A stretch of DNA of 64,000 nucleotides, from contig NZ_VCCH02000018.1 of NCBI RefSeq assembly GCF_005938675.2, forward strand, positions 1 through 64,000, read 5' to 3'. Each line of letters begins with the position of its first letter. The stretch's first letter is position 1. The translations under genes and the position numbers were made by a program. Source of the DNA: Mycobacterium sp. KBS0706. GTDB lineage: Bacteria; Pseudomonadota; Alphaproteobacteria; DSM-16000; Inquilinaceae. The notes beneath the pieces were generated by a model. The model made no database searches and had not been told where the DNA came from. It was given only the letters and a program-made list of their open reading frames with translations. This document shows, in pieces, positions 1 through 8,359 of the stretch.

Positions 1-379
1 AGCCGACAGCGCCGATCGGGCCCGCGACCTTCTCGGCATCGAAGACATCGAGGAAGGCGGCGGTGTCGCGCCGCGTCATCTCCTGGCTGGTCTCGCGCAG
101 CATCGTCATGATCTGGGCGCGGGCGGCGTCGTCGCCGAAGGAGGCGCCGGTGAACGGGCCGTACGACCCGAAGCGGTAGAACAGATCCGGCAGCAGCACG
201 ACATAGCCCGAATCGGCCAGCCGCTGCGCCATGCCGGCCAGCGAGGCCCGCGGGCCCATCGCATCCATGTAGAGGATGACGCCGCGCAGCGCCTTGCCCG
301 GCGCGGCGGTGCCATCAGGATGGAACAGTGCCGCCTTGGCCGTGCCATCCGCCGTCTTGATCTGAAGGTCGCGCCTCAT
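1..379 (-). CDS. Dienelactone hydrolase family protein (N-terminal part, runs off the left edge)
   Basis: The visible 126 residues begin MRRDLQIKTADGTAKAALFHPDG and show the N-terminal half of an alpha/beta hydrolase of the dienelactone hydrolase family: a strand ending GVILYMDAMGPR (the usual oxyanion region), then RLADSGYVVLLPDLFYRFG, as in carboxymethylenebutenolidase-like enzymes. The nucleophile elbow and the rest of the triad lie outside the window. Such proteins hydrolyse lactones or small esters in the cytoplasm, but the substrate cannot be told from this part. The start is the ATG at 377-379, whose product begins at the usual place for the family. Its 5' end faces the DUF1127 gene 75 bp upstream on the same strand. 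Confidence 0.8.
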   Translation of the reverse strand, partial: MRRDLQIKTADGTAKAALFHPDGTAAPGKALRGVILYMDAMGPRASLAGMAQRLADSGYVVLLPDLFYRFGSYGPFTGASFGDDAARAQIMTMLRETSQEMTRRDTAAFLDVFDAEKVAGPIGAVG

Positions 380-454
380 CTGCCAATTCCTTGTGGGCTG
401 GCCCCGGCCGCGGGGGAGCAATCGAGAGGGGCGGCCGTGCCGGGATCATAGCCC

Positions 455-676
455 TCATTCCCGCCAGAACGGCTTGCGGTGCATGGTCTCGACCTGGTCG
501 CGGCGCAGGCCGAGGTCGAGCAGGGTGTCGTCGTCCATGCGCTGCATCCGGCTGCGCGTCTGGATCCGGGCGTACCACAGCGCCGGCAGGGCCGCGATGT
601 GGCTGAGCAGGGACAGGACGGGGGTCGGCCGCTTGCTGGGTGCAGAACGGCGCTCGTCGAGGCAGGTGCTGATCAT
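455..676 (-). CDS. DUF1127 domain small protein
   Basis: A 73-residue basic protein whose C-terminal half (SRMQRMDDDTLLDLGLRRDQ) matches the DUF1127/YjiS-like domain, a short arginine-rich motif ending in a D-[IL]-G-[IL]-x-R-x-[DE]-[IV] box. In Alphaproteobacteria such proteins are common; some bind RNA or take part in phosphate or carbon metabolism, but the role here is unknown. The start ATG at 674-676 gives a length typical of the group. A much longer open frame extends upstream but has an R/Q/P-rich composition and lies antisense to the LysR gene, so it was not used. Divergent from the LysR gene. Confidence 0.75.
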   Translation of the reverse strand: MISTCLDERRSAPSKRPTPVLSLLSHIAALPALWYARIQTRSRMQRMDDDTLLDLGLRRDQVETMHRKPFWRE

Positions 677-802
677 GATACGGTCCTGATCTAGGGTGGG
701 ATCAGGGGTCGACCCGTGCCTTGAAGATCGGTCCTGGCGGCCGCGACCGCAAACGGGATAGTCTGGGCCTAGTCCAATAAAAACTTGGCCTGAGGCATCG
801 GA

Positions 803-1735
803 ATGGGATGGCGGCTGCCCCCGCTGAACGGCGTGCGGGCCTTCGAGGCGGCGGCGCGGCATCGCAGCTTCACCCGCGCCGCGGCCGAGCTGTCGGTGAC
901 CCAGGCCGCGGTCAGCCAGCAGGTGCGCCGGCTGGAGGACTGGCTGTCGGTCAGGCTGTTCCACCGGCGCGAGAACAGCCTGGAACTGACCGAGGCCGGC
1001 CGCACCTACCTGCCGCTGGTCAGCGGGGCCCTGGCCGGCATCGCCGACGCCACGGCGCAAATCGCGCCCGGCCGCACCGGCGGCGTGCTCACCATCAGCA
1101 CCACCCCGTCCTTCGCCGCGAAATGGCTGACGGCACGCCTGCGGGGGTTCACCGCGGCGCATCCCGATATCGACGTCAATGTCACGGCGTCGTTGGCCCG
1201 GGTCGATCTCGAGGGCGGGGAGGCGGATTGCGCCACCCGCTGGGGCCAGGGCGGGTGGGAGGGGCTGGCGTGCGACCGGCTGTTCACGGACGACAGCTTC
1301 CCGGTCTGCAGCCCGGCGTTGCGCGACGGGCCGCCCGGGCTGCGCACGCTCGACGACCTGCGCCGGCACACGCTGCTGCACGACCAGTCCCTGGCGCCCT
1401 GGCGCGACTGGCTGCGCGCCGTCGGCATGGCGGAGGTCGACTGGGTGCGCGGATTGCGGGTCAGCGATTCCTCGCTGACCATCCAGGCGGCGATGGAAGG
1501 GCAGGGGGTGGCGCTTGTCGTGTTCTCCCTGGTCGTCGACGACCTGGCGGCGGGGCGGCTGGTGCGGCCGCTCGACCTCTCGGTGCCAAGCCCCGCCAGC
1601 TACCATTTTGTCGCCACGACGCGGGCGCTGCGGCGGCCGATCGTCCAGGCGTTCCGCGACTGGATCGTCGCCGCCGCAGCCGAGACCACCCTGGCACCGC
1701 GGGAGCCGGTCGCGTCGTCGCGCCCGGCCGATTGA
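803..1735 (+). CDS. LysR-family transcriptional regulator (GcvA-like)
   Basis: A 310-residue LysR regulator. The N-terminal winged helix-turn-helix (about residues 5-65) carries the family pattern LPPLNGVRAFEAAARHRSFTR, then LSVTQAAVSQQVRRLE, closest to the GcvA/AmpR branch. The C-terminal two-lobed effector domain covers about 90-295. LysR proteins usually control a divergent gene or regulon in response to a small metabolite. The only divergent neighbour is the DUF1127 gene 126 bp away, which gives little hint of the target. The ATG at 803 has a weak TGAGG upstream and starts at the usual distance from the HTH. Confidence 0.88.
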   Translation: MGWRLPPLNGVRAFEAAARHRSFTRAAAELSVTQAAVSQQVRRLEDWLSVRLFHRRENSLELTEAGRTYLPLVSGALAGIADATAQIAPGRTGGVLTISTTPSFAAKWLTARLRGFTAAHPDIDVNVTASLARVDLEGGEADCATRWGQGGWEGLACDRLFTDDSFPVCSPALRDGPPGLRTLDDLRRHTLLHDQSLAPWRDWLRAVGMAEVDWVRGLRVSDSSLTIQAAMEGQGVALVVFSLVVDDLAAGRLVRPLDLSVPSPASYHFVATTRALRRPIVQAFRDWIVAAAAETTLAPREPVASSRPAD

Positions 1736-1808
1736 GCGCCCGGCGGGCTTGTCGGGCGCCGCCGGCCGGACCATCTGCCTTGCGGTGCAACAACTGGAGG
1801 AGAGGCGC

Positions 1809-2498
1809 GTGATCGATCCGAAGAAGCTGTTCGAGGATTTCCTGGGCGGTGGTGCGAAGCAGCCGGGCAGCAAGAGTTCCGGCCTGTCCGGCAATCTCGG
1901 GACGCTGGCCACAGGCGCTGTCGGCGGCGGGTTGATCGGCCTCCTCCTCGGCTCGAAGAAGGTCCGCAAGTTCGGCGGCAGCGCGCTCGGCTATGGCGGT
2001 GCCGCGGTGCTGGGCGGCCTGGCCTACAAGGCCTGGCAGGACTGGTCGGCCAAGCGGGCGCCGGCCCCGGCCCAGCCGCCGGCGCAGCAGCCGCTGGCCC
2101 TGCCGCCGCCGCGCAGCCCGTTCGACCTGGAGACGCAGAGCGCGGCGGGCGGCGGCGATGCGCGCATCGCCGTGGTGCGGGCGATGATCGCCGCGGCCAA
2201 GGCCGACGGTCATATCGATGCGACCGAGCAGCGGGCGCTGTTCGACCGCATCGGCCAACTCGGCCTCGGCACCGAGGAGAAGGCCTTCGTCATGGACGAA
2301 TTGGCCAAGCCGCTCGACATCGCGGCGATCGCGGCCCTGGCGGCGACGCCGGAGCAGGCGTCGGAGATCTGGCTGGCCTCACGCCTGGCGATCGATCCGG
2401 ACGACCCGCGCGAAAAGGCCTATCTCGACGACCTGGCGAGACAGCTGAAGCTGCCCGAAGGGCTCGCGGCCCATCTCGAGGCGCAGGCGGTCGGGTGA
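1809..2498 (+). CDS. DUF533 / TerB-like protein with glycine-zipper region
   Basis: A 229-residue protein. Residues about 1-75 contain a glycine-rich, partly hydrophobic stretch (TGAVGGGLIGLLLGSKK... GGAAVLGGLAYKAW) that could insert in or bind a membrane. A proline/alanine linker follows at 80-105. The C-terminal domain is acidic, all-helical and TerB-like (VVRAMIAAAKADGHIDATEQ, with a D-G-H-I-D metal-binding-like turn). This is the DUF533 family, often called inner membrane YebE-like; function is unknown. The GTG at 1809 was chosen because a good ribosome site (GGAGGAGAGG) lies just before it. The open frame reaches back into the LysR gene and that part is not credible. Confidence 0.85.
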   Translation: MIDPKKLFEDFLGGGAKQPGSKSSGLSGNLGTLATGAVGGGLIGLLLGSKKVRKFGGSALGYGGAAVLGGLAYKAWQDWSAKRAPAPAQPPAQQPLALPPPRSPFDLETQSAAGGGDARIAVVRAMIAAAKADGHIDATEQRALFDRIGQLGLGTEEKAFVMDELAKPLDIAAIAALAATPEQASEIWLASRLAIDPDDPREKAYLDDLARQLKLPEGLAAHLEAQAVG

Positions 2499-2508
2499 CG
2501 CCCCTGTC

Positions 2509-2585
2509 TGTCATGCCCGGGCTTGACCCGGGCATCCAGAAGGTGTCGACGCTCTCCGGATTGCCGGGTCAAGCCCGGCAATGAC
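2509..2585. repeat. REP/BIME-type palindromic intergenic repeat
   Basis: Two palindromes in inverted orientation fill the gap between two convergent genes. The first pairs 2513-2521 with 2527-2535 around the loop CTTGA. The second pairs 2560-2568 with 2574-2582 around TCAAG. The second is close to the reverse complement of the first, each flanked by TGTCAT / ATGACA. GC-rich palindromes with a CTTGA core are widespread extragenic repeats in Alphaproteobacteria. It may also act as a bidirectional terminator for the DUF533 and pur genes. Confidence 0.75.
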
Positions 2586-2603
2586 AAGAGGGGAGGGAGC
2601 GCC

Positions 2604-2846
2604 TCAGGCGACCAGGTCGATCGTGTAGCTCTCCATGACCGGGTTGGCCAGCAGCTTGCGGCACATCTCGTCGAGGCGCGCCTTGGCCTGGGCCGCGTCG
2701 GCGGCGGCGATCTCGACCTCGATCACCTTGCCCTGCCGCACTTCGCCGACCTCGTCGAAGCCGAGGCCCTGCAGGGAATGGCCGATCGCCTTGCCCTGGG
2801 TGTCCAGGACACCGGGCTTCAGCATGACGTGGATGCGCGCTTTCAT
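2604..2846 (-). CDS. purS: Phosphoribosylformylglycinamidine synthase subunit PurS
   Basis: An 80-residue protein of the PurS family: [20 protein letters not shown] at the start, then the conserved [18 protein letters not shown] and ending DLVA. PurS bridges PurQ and PurL in the small-type FGAM synthase complex and helps ammonia transfer in step 4 of purine synthesis. Length is normal. Its ATG overlaps the purC stop by 4 bp (ATGA), so the two are translationally coupled. purQ and purL, often directly downstream in Alphaproteobacteria, are not here; a palindromic repeat and a convergent gene follow instead. Confidence 0.95.
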   Translation of the reverse strand: MKARIHVMLKPGVLDTQGKAIGHSLQGLGFDEVGEVRQGKVIEVEIAAADAAQAKARLDEMCRKLLANPVMESYTIDLVA

Positions 2847-3610
2847 GGGGCGACCTGGCTCTCACGGATGTCGACGACACTTCCTTCCGGCAAGATGCCG
2901 AGGCGCCGGGCCACTTCCTGATAGGCCTCGAGGACGCCGCCGAGATCCTGGCGGAAGCGATCCTTATCGAATTTCTCGTTGGTCTGCACGTCCCACAGGC
3001 GGCAGTTGTCCGGGCTGATCTCGTCGGCCAGGACGATCCGCATCTCGTCGTTCTCGTCGTACAGCCGGCCGAACTCCAGCTTGAAGTCGACCAGCTTGAG
3101 CCCGATGCCGAGGAACAGGCCGGTGAGGTAGTCATTCACTCGCAGCGACAGCGACACGATGTCGTCGAGGTCCTGGGCGTTGGCCCAGCCGAAGGCGGTG
3201 ATGTGCTCCTCCGACACCATCGGGTCGTTGAGCTCGTCCGACTTCAGATAGTACTCGATGATCGAGCGCGGCAGCGGCGTGCCTTCGGGCACGTTGAAGC
3301 GCTTGGAGAACGAGCCCGCGGCGATGTTGCGCACCACCACCTCGAGCGGGATGATCTCGACCTCGTGGATCAGCTGCTCGCGCATGTTCAGGCGGCGCAT
3401 GAAATGCGTCGGCACGCCGATCTCGGACAGCCGGGTCATCAGGTACTCGGAGATGCGGTTGTTCAGCACCCCCTTGCCTGAGATCACCGCCTTCTTCGTA
3501 CCGTTATGCGCCGTCGCATCGTCCTTGAAGTACTGGACGATCGTGCCAGGCTCCGGCCCTTCGTACAGGACCTTGGCCTTGCCTTCGTAGATGCGCCTGC
3601 GGCGGCTCAT
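2843..3610 (-). CDS. purC: Phosphoribosylaminoimidazole-succinocarboxamide synthase (SAICAR synthetase)
   Basis: A 255-residue cytoplasmic PurC, which joins aspartate to CAIR using ATP in purine synthesis. Visible family signatures: [15 protein letters not shown] (ATP-binding hairpin) at the N-terminus, [13 protein letters not shown], then [13 protein letters not shown] and [10 protein letters not shown], the two diagnostic SAICAR motifs. The start ATG at 3608-3610 gives the normal bacterial length; the open frame extends much further upstream without any homology. Transcribed with purS. Two GGACGTCC copies (around 3659 and 3674) lie in the divergent promoter region. Confidence 0.97.
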   Translation of the reverse strand: MSRRRRIYEGKAKVLYEGPEPGTIVQYFKDDATAHNGTKKAVISGKGVLNNRISEYLMTRLSEIGVPTHFMRRLNMREQLIHEVEIIPLEVVVRNIAAGSFSKRFNVPEGTPLPRSIIEYYLKSDELNDPMVSEEHITAFGWANAQDLDDIVSLSLRVNDYLTGLFLGIGLKLVDFKLEFGRLYDENDEMRIVLADEISPDNCRLWDVQTNEKFDKDRFRQDLGGVLEAYQEVARRLGILPEGSVVDIRESQVAP

Positions 3611-3823
3611 GTGGACGTGTCCATGGAAGGTGAAGCCAAAACAACAAAAAAGGGTCGGGACGTCCCACGGAGGACGTCCACGCCTGCGCACATATAGCAA
3701 GCGCGGCTCTGGTAAACAATTGCGCGCTCCCGTCCGCCTCCGGGCGTGACCAGGGCGGCCGGAGACGCTATATCCTCCGCTATGGGATGCGCCCGCGGTT
3801 GCGGGCAGATGGAAGGACACGGC

Positions 3824-4156
3824 ATGACGACGTTCGACTCGCGGGGCCAGGCATTCGAAGCGGAGTTCCAGCACGACCAGGAGCTCCTGTTCCGGATCCA
3901 GAATCGGCGCAACAAGCTGCTGGGCCTGTGGGCGGCCGAACTGATGGGCCTGACCGGCGCCGATGCCGACACCTATGCGAAGGAGGTCATCATGTCCGAC
4001 TTCGAGAGGCAGACCGACGAGGACGTGCACGACAAGGTCTATGCCGACCTGAAGATCCACGACGTCGACCTGTCCGACCACCGGCTGCGCAAGAAGATGG
4101 ACGCGCTGCTGGCCGTGGCGCGGCAGCAGATCATGACCGAGGCGACGCCGAAGTAG
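3824..4156 (+). CDS. DUF1476 protein, F1-ATPase inhibitor subunit zeta
   Basis: A 110-residue protein starting [20 protein letters not shown] and continuing [20 protein letters not shown], the hallmark of DUF1476. This family includes the zeta subunit of Paracoccus denitrificans, which blocks ATP hydrolysis by F1FO-ATP synthase and is restricted to Alphaproteobacteria. Its N-terminal segment is the inhibitory part and the rest forms a helical bundle. The ATG at 3824 fits the family; the frame begins upstream at residues with no match. Divergent from purC, a neighbourhood I believe is common in this class. A clear terminator follows. Confidence 0.9.
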   Translation: MTTFDSRGQAFEAEFQHDQELLFRIQNRRNKLLGLWAAELMGLTGADADTYAKEVIMSDFERQTDEDVHDKVYADLKIHDVDLSDHRLRKKMDALLAVARQQIMTEATPK

Positions 4157-4183
4157 CGGCAGGCGGCCTTTCGAGACGACGCA

Positions 4184-4206
4184 GGGCGGCTTCGGCCGCC
4201 CTTTTT
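4184..4206 (+). terminator. Rho-independent terminator after the zeta subunit gene
   Basis: GGGCGGC at 4184-4190 pairs with GCCGCCC at 4195-4201 around a stable TTCG tetraloop and is followed by five T. It lies 28 bp after the stop codon. Confidence 0.9.
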
Positions 4207-4330
4207 CATGCGCGTCGCCGGGGCCGGGACGGATCCTTGCGGATTTGGCCTTCCCATTTTCCGGGCAAGAAAGAAAACTCTCTTCAGCTCGATTCGTACG
4301 AATCAGCCTGCATTTCGGAAAGGAATTTTC

Positions 4331-5074
4331 ATGTGTGATCAACATTGTTCCGCCGGAGCGAAGCCGTCGCCGCTCCCGGTCTCCCGCCGTGGCCTCCTCG
4401 TCGGCGGCGCGGCCCTCCTGTCGGCCGGTGCGGCTCTGTCCGCCTGCGCCAGGGCCCAGGCGCAGGGCGAGAAGCCGGTGGCGACCCCGATCTCCGGCGA
4501 CGACGCCTTGAAGCGGCTGATGGACGGCAACGCCCGCTACGCCGCCAACACGCCGGTGCAGAAGGACTATTCGGCCGGCCGCGCCGCGCGAGTGGGCGCC
4601 CAGCATCCCTTCGCGTCGATCCTGAGTTGCGCCGATTCCCGCGTCGCGCCGGAACTGGCCTTCGACCAGGGGCCGGGTGATCTGTTCGTGGTCCGGGTCG
4701 CCGGCAATTTCCTGAACGATGACGGCCTCGCCAGCCTCGAATACGGGGCGCTGGTCCTGAACATCCCGCTAATCATGGTGCTCGGCCACAGCAATTGCGG
4801 CGCGGTCGACGCGACCATCAAGGTGCTGAAGGACGGCACCAGGCTGCCCGGCCATCTCCCCGGGCTGGTCAATTCGATTAAGCCGGCGGTCGAGGCGGCG
4901 AAGGCGAAGGGCGGGCCGGACCTCCTCGCCGACGCCACGGTCGAGAACGTCCGGCGCAATGTCCGGCTCCTGGTCACCGGCGACCCGGTCGTCTCCGGGC
5001 TGGCCAAGGATGGCAAGGTGAAGGTCGTCGGCGGTATCTACGATCTGGCGACCGGTCGGGTCACGCTGGTGTGA
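4331..5074 (+). CDS. Beta-carbonic anhydrase with Tat signal
   Basis: A 247-residue beta-class carbonic anhydrase (CO2 + H2O to bicarbonate). Zinc ligands are visible: C100 with D102/R104 (SCADSR), H153 and C156 (LGHSNCGAV). Unlike the usual cytoplasmic enzyme, it has an N-terminal twin-arginine signal, [23 protein letters not shown] (about residues 18-40), so it should be folded in the cytoplasm and exported. A Cys at the end of the hydrophobic run could also act as a lipobox. The ATG at 4331 is preceded by AAAGGAA. The upstream gap (4207-4330) is comparatively AT-rich. Convergent with the sugar ABC operon. Confidence 0.93.
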   Translation: MCDQHCSAGAKPSPLPVSRRGLLVGGAALLSAGAALSACARAQAQGEKPVATPISGDDALKRLMDGNARYAANTPVQKDYSAGRAARVGAQHPFASILSCADSRVAPELAFDQGPGDLFVVRVAGNFLNDDGLASLEYGALVLNIPLIMVLGHSNCGAVDATIKVLKDGTRLPGHLPGLVNSIKPAVEAAKAKGGPDLLADATVENVRRNVRLLVTGDPVVSGLAKDGKVKVVGGIYDLATGRVTLV

Positions 5075-5095
5075 GGAGGGCGGGGCGGGAAGGGC

Positions 5096-5932
5096 TCAGC
5101 CCTTCACCGCCCCCGCCGTCAGCCCGCTGGTCATGGCGTTGCGGAAGACGTAGTAGATCACCGCCGGCGGCACGGCGTAGATCAGCCCGGTGGCCATCAG
5201 CAGGTTCCACGGCGAATCGTCGGCCGACAGGAACGCGCCGAGCCCGACCGACAGCGGCGCCGCCTGCTCGCTCGACAGCAGCAGGAAGGCGTAGAGGTAC
5301 TCGTTCCAGGCCAGGATCAGCGCATAGATGCCGATCGCCACCAGCGACGGGCGCATCAGCGGCAGATAGACCATGCGGAAGATCTGCAGCGGGCTGGCGC
5401 CGTCCATGATCGCCGCCTCGTCCAGTTCACGCGGCAGCTTGTCCGAGGCCTGCTTCAGCACCCAGATGGCATAGGGCGAGGCCAGCGCGATCATCGCCAG
5501 GATCAGAGCGGTCTGGGTATCGAGCAGGCCGTAGGAGCCCATGGTCTTGTACATCGGCACCGCCAGGAAGGCGGCCGGGATCAGATAGGTGGCCAGCGCC
5601 AGGTTCATCACCTGGCGTCCGCCCTTCACGCGCAGCCGGCTGATGGCGAAGGCGGCGCAGGTGGCGACGAACAGGGTCGCCACTCCGGTGGTGACCGCGA
5701 TGAAGAAGCTGTTGCCGAGCTGCAGCCAGAAGTTGCTGAGGTAGTAGTGCTGCTGCCGGAACACGGTGAGGAAGTTGGAGAAGGTCGGGTGCTCCGGCCA
5801 CAGCGTGCCGGCCAGCACCGCATCCTGCGGCGAGATCGCCAGGACGAACAGGTGGTACAGCGGCACCAGGGTCCACAGCACCACCGGGACGGCGATCAGG
5901 ATCAGGGCCGCCTCGTTCAGCCAGCGCTTCAT
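5096..5932 (-). CDS. Carbohydrate ABC transporter permease (MalG-like)
   Basis: A 278-residue inner-membrane permease with six predicted membrane segments and the EAA loop near residues 185-205 (DEAAIMDGASPLQIFRMVYLPL) that docks with the ATPase. It matches the MalG/UgpE half of CUT1-type sugar importers. Its ATG overlaps the stop of the preceding permease gene by 4 bp. No ATPase gene follows: the next gene is the convergent carbonic anhydrase, so the complex must use an ATPase encoded elsewhere. Confidence 0.93.
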   Translation of the reverse strand: MKRWLNEAALILIAVPVVLWTLVPLYHLFVLAISPQDAVLAGTLWPEHPTFSNFLTVFRQQHYYLSNFWLQLGNSFFIAVTTGVATLFVATCAAFAISRLRVKGGRQVMNLALATYLIPAAFLAVPMYKTMGSYGLLDTQTALILAMIALASPYAIWVLKQASDKLPRELDEAAIMDGASPLQIFRMVYLPLMRPSLVAIGIYALILAWNEYLYAFLLLSSEQAAPLSVGLGAFLSADDSPWNLLMATGLIYAVPPAVIYYVFRNAMTSGLTAGAVKG

Positions 5933-6810
5933 TCCTCGCCTCCCTTGGACAGGCGCTTCACCATGACGAAGACCAGCGGCAGGACCAGCGGCATGGCGAC
6001 GATGATCGAGGCGACGCCGAGGTCGAGGGCGTTGTTGCGCAGGTAGCGGATGCCGAGCGTGGCCAGCACCTGGGTGCTGTCGTTCGGGCCGCCGCCGGTG
6101 AGCAGGTAGACGCTGTTGAAGTCGCCCAGTGTCCAGATCGTCGACAGGATGACCGAGGTGACGTAGAGCGCCGCGACCGACGGCCAGGTGACGAAGCGGA
6201 AGCGCTGCCAGCGCGACGCGCCGTCGACCGACGCGGCCTCATAGAGGTCGCGGGCGATGGCGAGGCGGCCGGTCAGCAGGATCAGGGTCCAGAACGGCAG
6301 CGACTTCCAGATATGGACCATGATCGCGGCGAAGAAGGCCAGCCATGGGTTGGTCAGCCAGGGCGGGCCCTCGAAGATGCCGAACAGCTGGAACAGCTGC
6401 TGGTTGATCATGCCCGTCTCGGGGTTGAGCATAACCCGGAACGACAGGATGGTCGGGATCGACGGCACCGCCCAGGGCAGGATGAACAGCACCAGCAGCA
6501 GCCGGATCCACCAGCGCGGCACGGCGAAGAAGCCAGACAGGCCGAGCGCGATCACCATCTTAACGTTCACGGCGATCAGCAGGAACAGGATCGTGTTGAC
6601 CGCCGCGGTCAGGAAGATCGGGTCGGCGAACAGGCGCCGGTAGCTGGCCGGGTTGGCGCCGAGATAGAGGCCGTAGCCGACCGGATAGGCCACCAGCACC
6701 AGGAACACGGCGATGTAGGGGGCGAGCAGGATCAGCCCCCAGGTCGTCCAGGTGCGGCGATGGCTGCGGCCGGCGGCGGCCGGGATCCCGTGGATCGTGG
6801 TCGCGGTCAT
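5929..6810 (-). CDS. Sugar ABC transporter permease (MalF-like)
   Basis: A 293-residue inner-membrane permease of the MalF/UgpA type: about six membrane segments, starting near residue 27 (GLILLAPYIAVFLVLVAYP), and an EAA loop (YEAASVDGASRWQRFRFVTW) near residue 193. It forms the heterodimeric channel with the downstream MalG-like permease, with which it overlaps by 4 bp. It lies 77 bp downstream of the binding-protein gene. Confidence 0.92.
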   Translation of the reverse strand: MTATTIHGIPAAAGRSHRRTWTTWGLILLAPYIAVFLVLVAYPVGYGLYLGANPASYRRLFADPIFLTAAVNTILFLLIAVNVKMVIALGLSGFFAVPRWWIRLLLVLFILPWAVPSIPTILSFRVMLNPETGMINQQLFQLFGIFEGPPWLTNPWLAFFAAIMVHIWKSLPFWTLILLTGRLAIARDLYEAASVDGASRWQRFRFVTWPSVAALYVTSVILSTIWTLGDFNSVYLLTGGGPNDSTQVLATLGIRYLRNNALDLGVASIIVAMPLVLPLVFVMVKRLSKGGEE

Positions 6811-6887
6811 CGGCTGGGTCCTCTCTCAGAAAAGGCTGCGGCCCGGCCCGCGCGGCGTTCCGCACGGGCCGGGCCGGCAGGTCGGTC

Positions 6888-8273
6888 CTAACCGGCGATT
6901 TCCTTGATCCGGGCGATCATCTCATCGACCGCCTGGTCGGGCGAGACCCCGTCCTGGACCACGCGGTTCAGCGCCTTGGCCCAGACATTCTCCGCATTCA
7001 CCTTGGTGAAGTGGTAGTTGTAGACGAAGGGGAAGGGCACGGTGCCCTCGGTGAACTGCTTCGACACCACGGCGCGGTGCGGGTCGCTGCCGTCGGTCCA
7101 GAACGGCCGGGCGGCGCCGGACTTGGTCACCGGGTACCAGCGCCCGACCGAGCCCTCGACGAAGGGCGTCAGGTTCTCGTCCTTCATCATGAAGGCCATG
7201 AACTCCTTGGCCCGGGCCTTGTTCTTGGAATCGGCGAAGATCACCGCGGTCTTGGTCGCCGCCAGGTTCGGCAGCGTGCCGCCGTCCGGCTTCTTCGGGA
7301 ACAGGGTGGTGCGGATGTTCTCCTCGTAGTTCTTCTTCGCCTGGGCCCGCTGCTCCTCGGTCAGCGTCTGGTTGGTCGAATCGTCCAGATGCTTGCTGGG
7401 GATCGAGATCGTGGCGTTGTGGGTCAGGACCGTCGTCTTGTTGTGGAAGTTGACGTTGTTGTCGGTGTCGAGCCAGTTGACCGAGGAGGGCGGGGTGCAG
7501 CCGCGGGTGAAGATCGAGCTGTACCCCTTGACCGCCTCGATCATCGCCGCCCGGTTCTCCGGCTGGTCGAGCACGATCTTGCCGCTGTCGTCGACGATCT
7601 TGACGTTGTAGGCGTTGGCCCAGGTCAGGAAGCTGAAGAAGGTGTCGGAGGCTGCGACGCTCATCGGATGGCCGATGGCGTAGATGCGCTTGCCCTTGGC
7701 GCGCAGGCCGGCCTGCACCTTGTCGCACCAGAAATCCCAATACGCGTTCCACTCGGTCGGGATGTCGGCCTCGGTGAAGCCGGCATCCTGCAGCATGTCC
7801 TTCCAGTAGAAGATGTGCATGGTCTGGCGTTCGATCGGGAAGGCGTAATAGGCCTTCTGCCCGGTCTTGCCGTTCATCAGGAAGGTGGTGGCCAGCGCGT
7901 CGGGCTGGAAGCTGTCCTTGATCGGATTGAGGACGTCGCTGACATCCTCCAGCCGGCCCTCATAGGCCCACTGCCCGGTGGTGCGGAAATCATAGGTGGT
8001 GCAGTAGCCGACGTCGGGCGGCGTGCCGGCCTCGACCGCGGCGACCGACTTCACGATGCAGTCCTCGGTCGAATACAGCGACAGCTCGACCTTGACGCCG
8101 GTCGCCTTCTGGTACCGGTCGATCAGGCCCAGCAGGGCGTCGTCCTCGCCTTTGTAGAACCCCTTGGTGACCCAGACGGTGAGGGTGTCCTGCGCCTGGG
8201 CGGGCAGGGCGACGGCGAGGCCGAGGGCCAGGGCACAACCCGCCGAAAGGTGGCGGAGACCGATCTTGGGCAT
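6888..8273 (-). CDS. Extracellular solute-binding protein of a sugar ABC importer
   Basis: A 461-residue periplasmic binding protein (family 1, CUT1 type). A Sec signal peptide covers about residues 1-27 (MPKIGLRHLSAGCALALGLA ... AQA), then the mature protein starts QDTLTVWVTKGFYKGEDDAL. Binding-protein signatures include VEAGTPPDVGYCTTYDF and the C-terminal SPDQAVDEMIARIKEI. The substrate is probably a sugar or polyol, judged only from the permeases and the LacI regulator. ATG at 8271-8273 was chosen because the signal peptide starts there; the open frame continues upstream without meaning. First structural gene after the lacI-type gene. Confidence 0.92.
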   Translation of the reverse strand: MPKIGLRHLSAGCALALGLAVALPAQAQDTLTVWVTKGFYKGEDDALLGLIDRYQKATGVKVELSLYSTEDCIVKSVAAVEAGTPPDVGYCTTYDFRTTGQWAYEGRLEDVSDVLNPIKDSFQPDALATTFLMNGKTGQKAYYAFPIERQTMHIFYWKDMLQDAGFTEADIPTEWNAYWDFWCDKVQAGLRAKGKRIYAIGHPMSVAASDTFFSFLTWANAYNVKIVDDSGKIVLDQPENRAAMIEAVKGYSSIFTRGCTPPSSVNWLDTDNNVNFHNKTTVLTHNATISIPSKHLDDSTNQTLTEEQRAQAKKNYEENIRTTLFPKKPDGGTLPNLAATKTAVIFADSKNKARAKEFMAFMMKDENLTPFVEGSVGRWYPVTKSGAARPFWTDGSDPHRAVVSKQFTEGTVPFPFVYNYHFTKVNAENVWAKALNRVVQDGVSPDQAVDEMIARIKEIAG

Positions 8274-8332
8274 GAAATCTCTCCCAGAGCTGAGGAATGA
8301 GGGCGGCGGCGGCTTGTGCCGTCTTGGTGGTG

Positions 8333-8352
8333 GCTTCCGGAGGACCGGAAGC
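8333..8352 (-). terminator. Hairpin between the LacI gene and the binding-protein gene
   Basis: Eight perfect base pairs (8333-8340 with 8345-8352, loop of 4) lie 8 bp after the regulator's stop codon. There is no T-run on the minus strand, so it may only dampen read-through or protect mRNA ends, giving different regulator and transporter levels. Confidence 0.4.
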
Positions 8353-8359
8353 GGGGGTG

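Noticed and set aside
455..1969. A 504-codon minus-strand open frame antisense to the LysR and DUF533 genes
   Set aside because: Only the last 73 codons match a family (DUF1127); the rest is R/Q/P-rich shadow of the GC-rich opposite strand.
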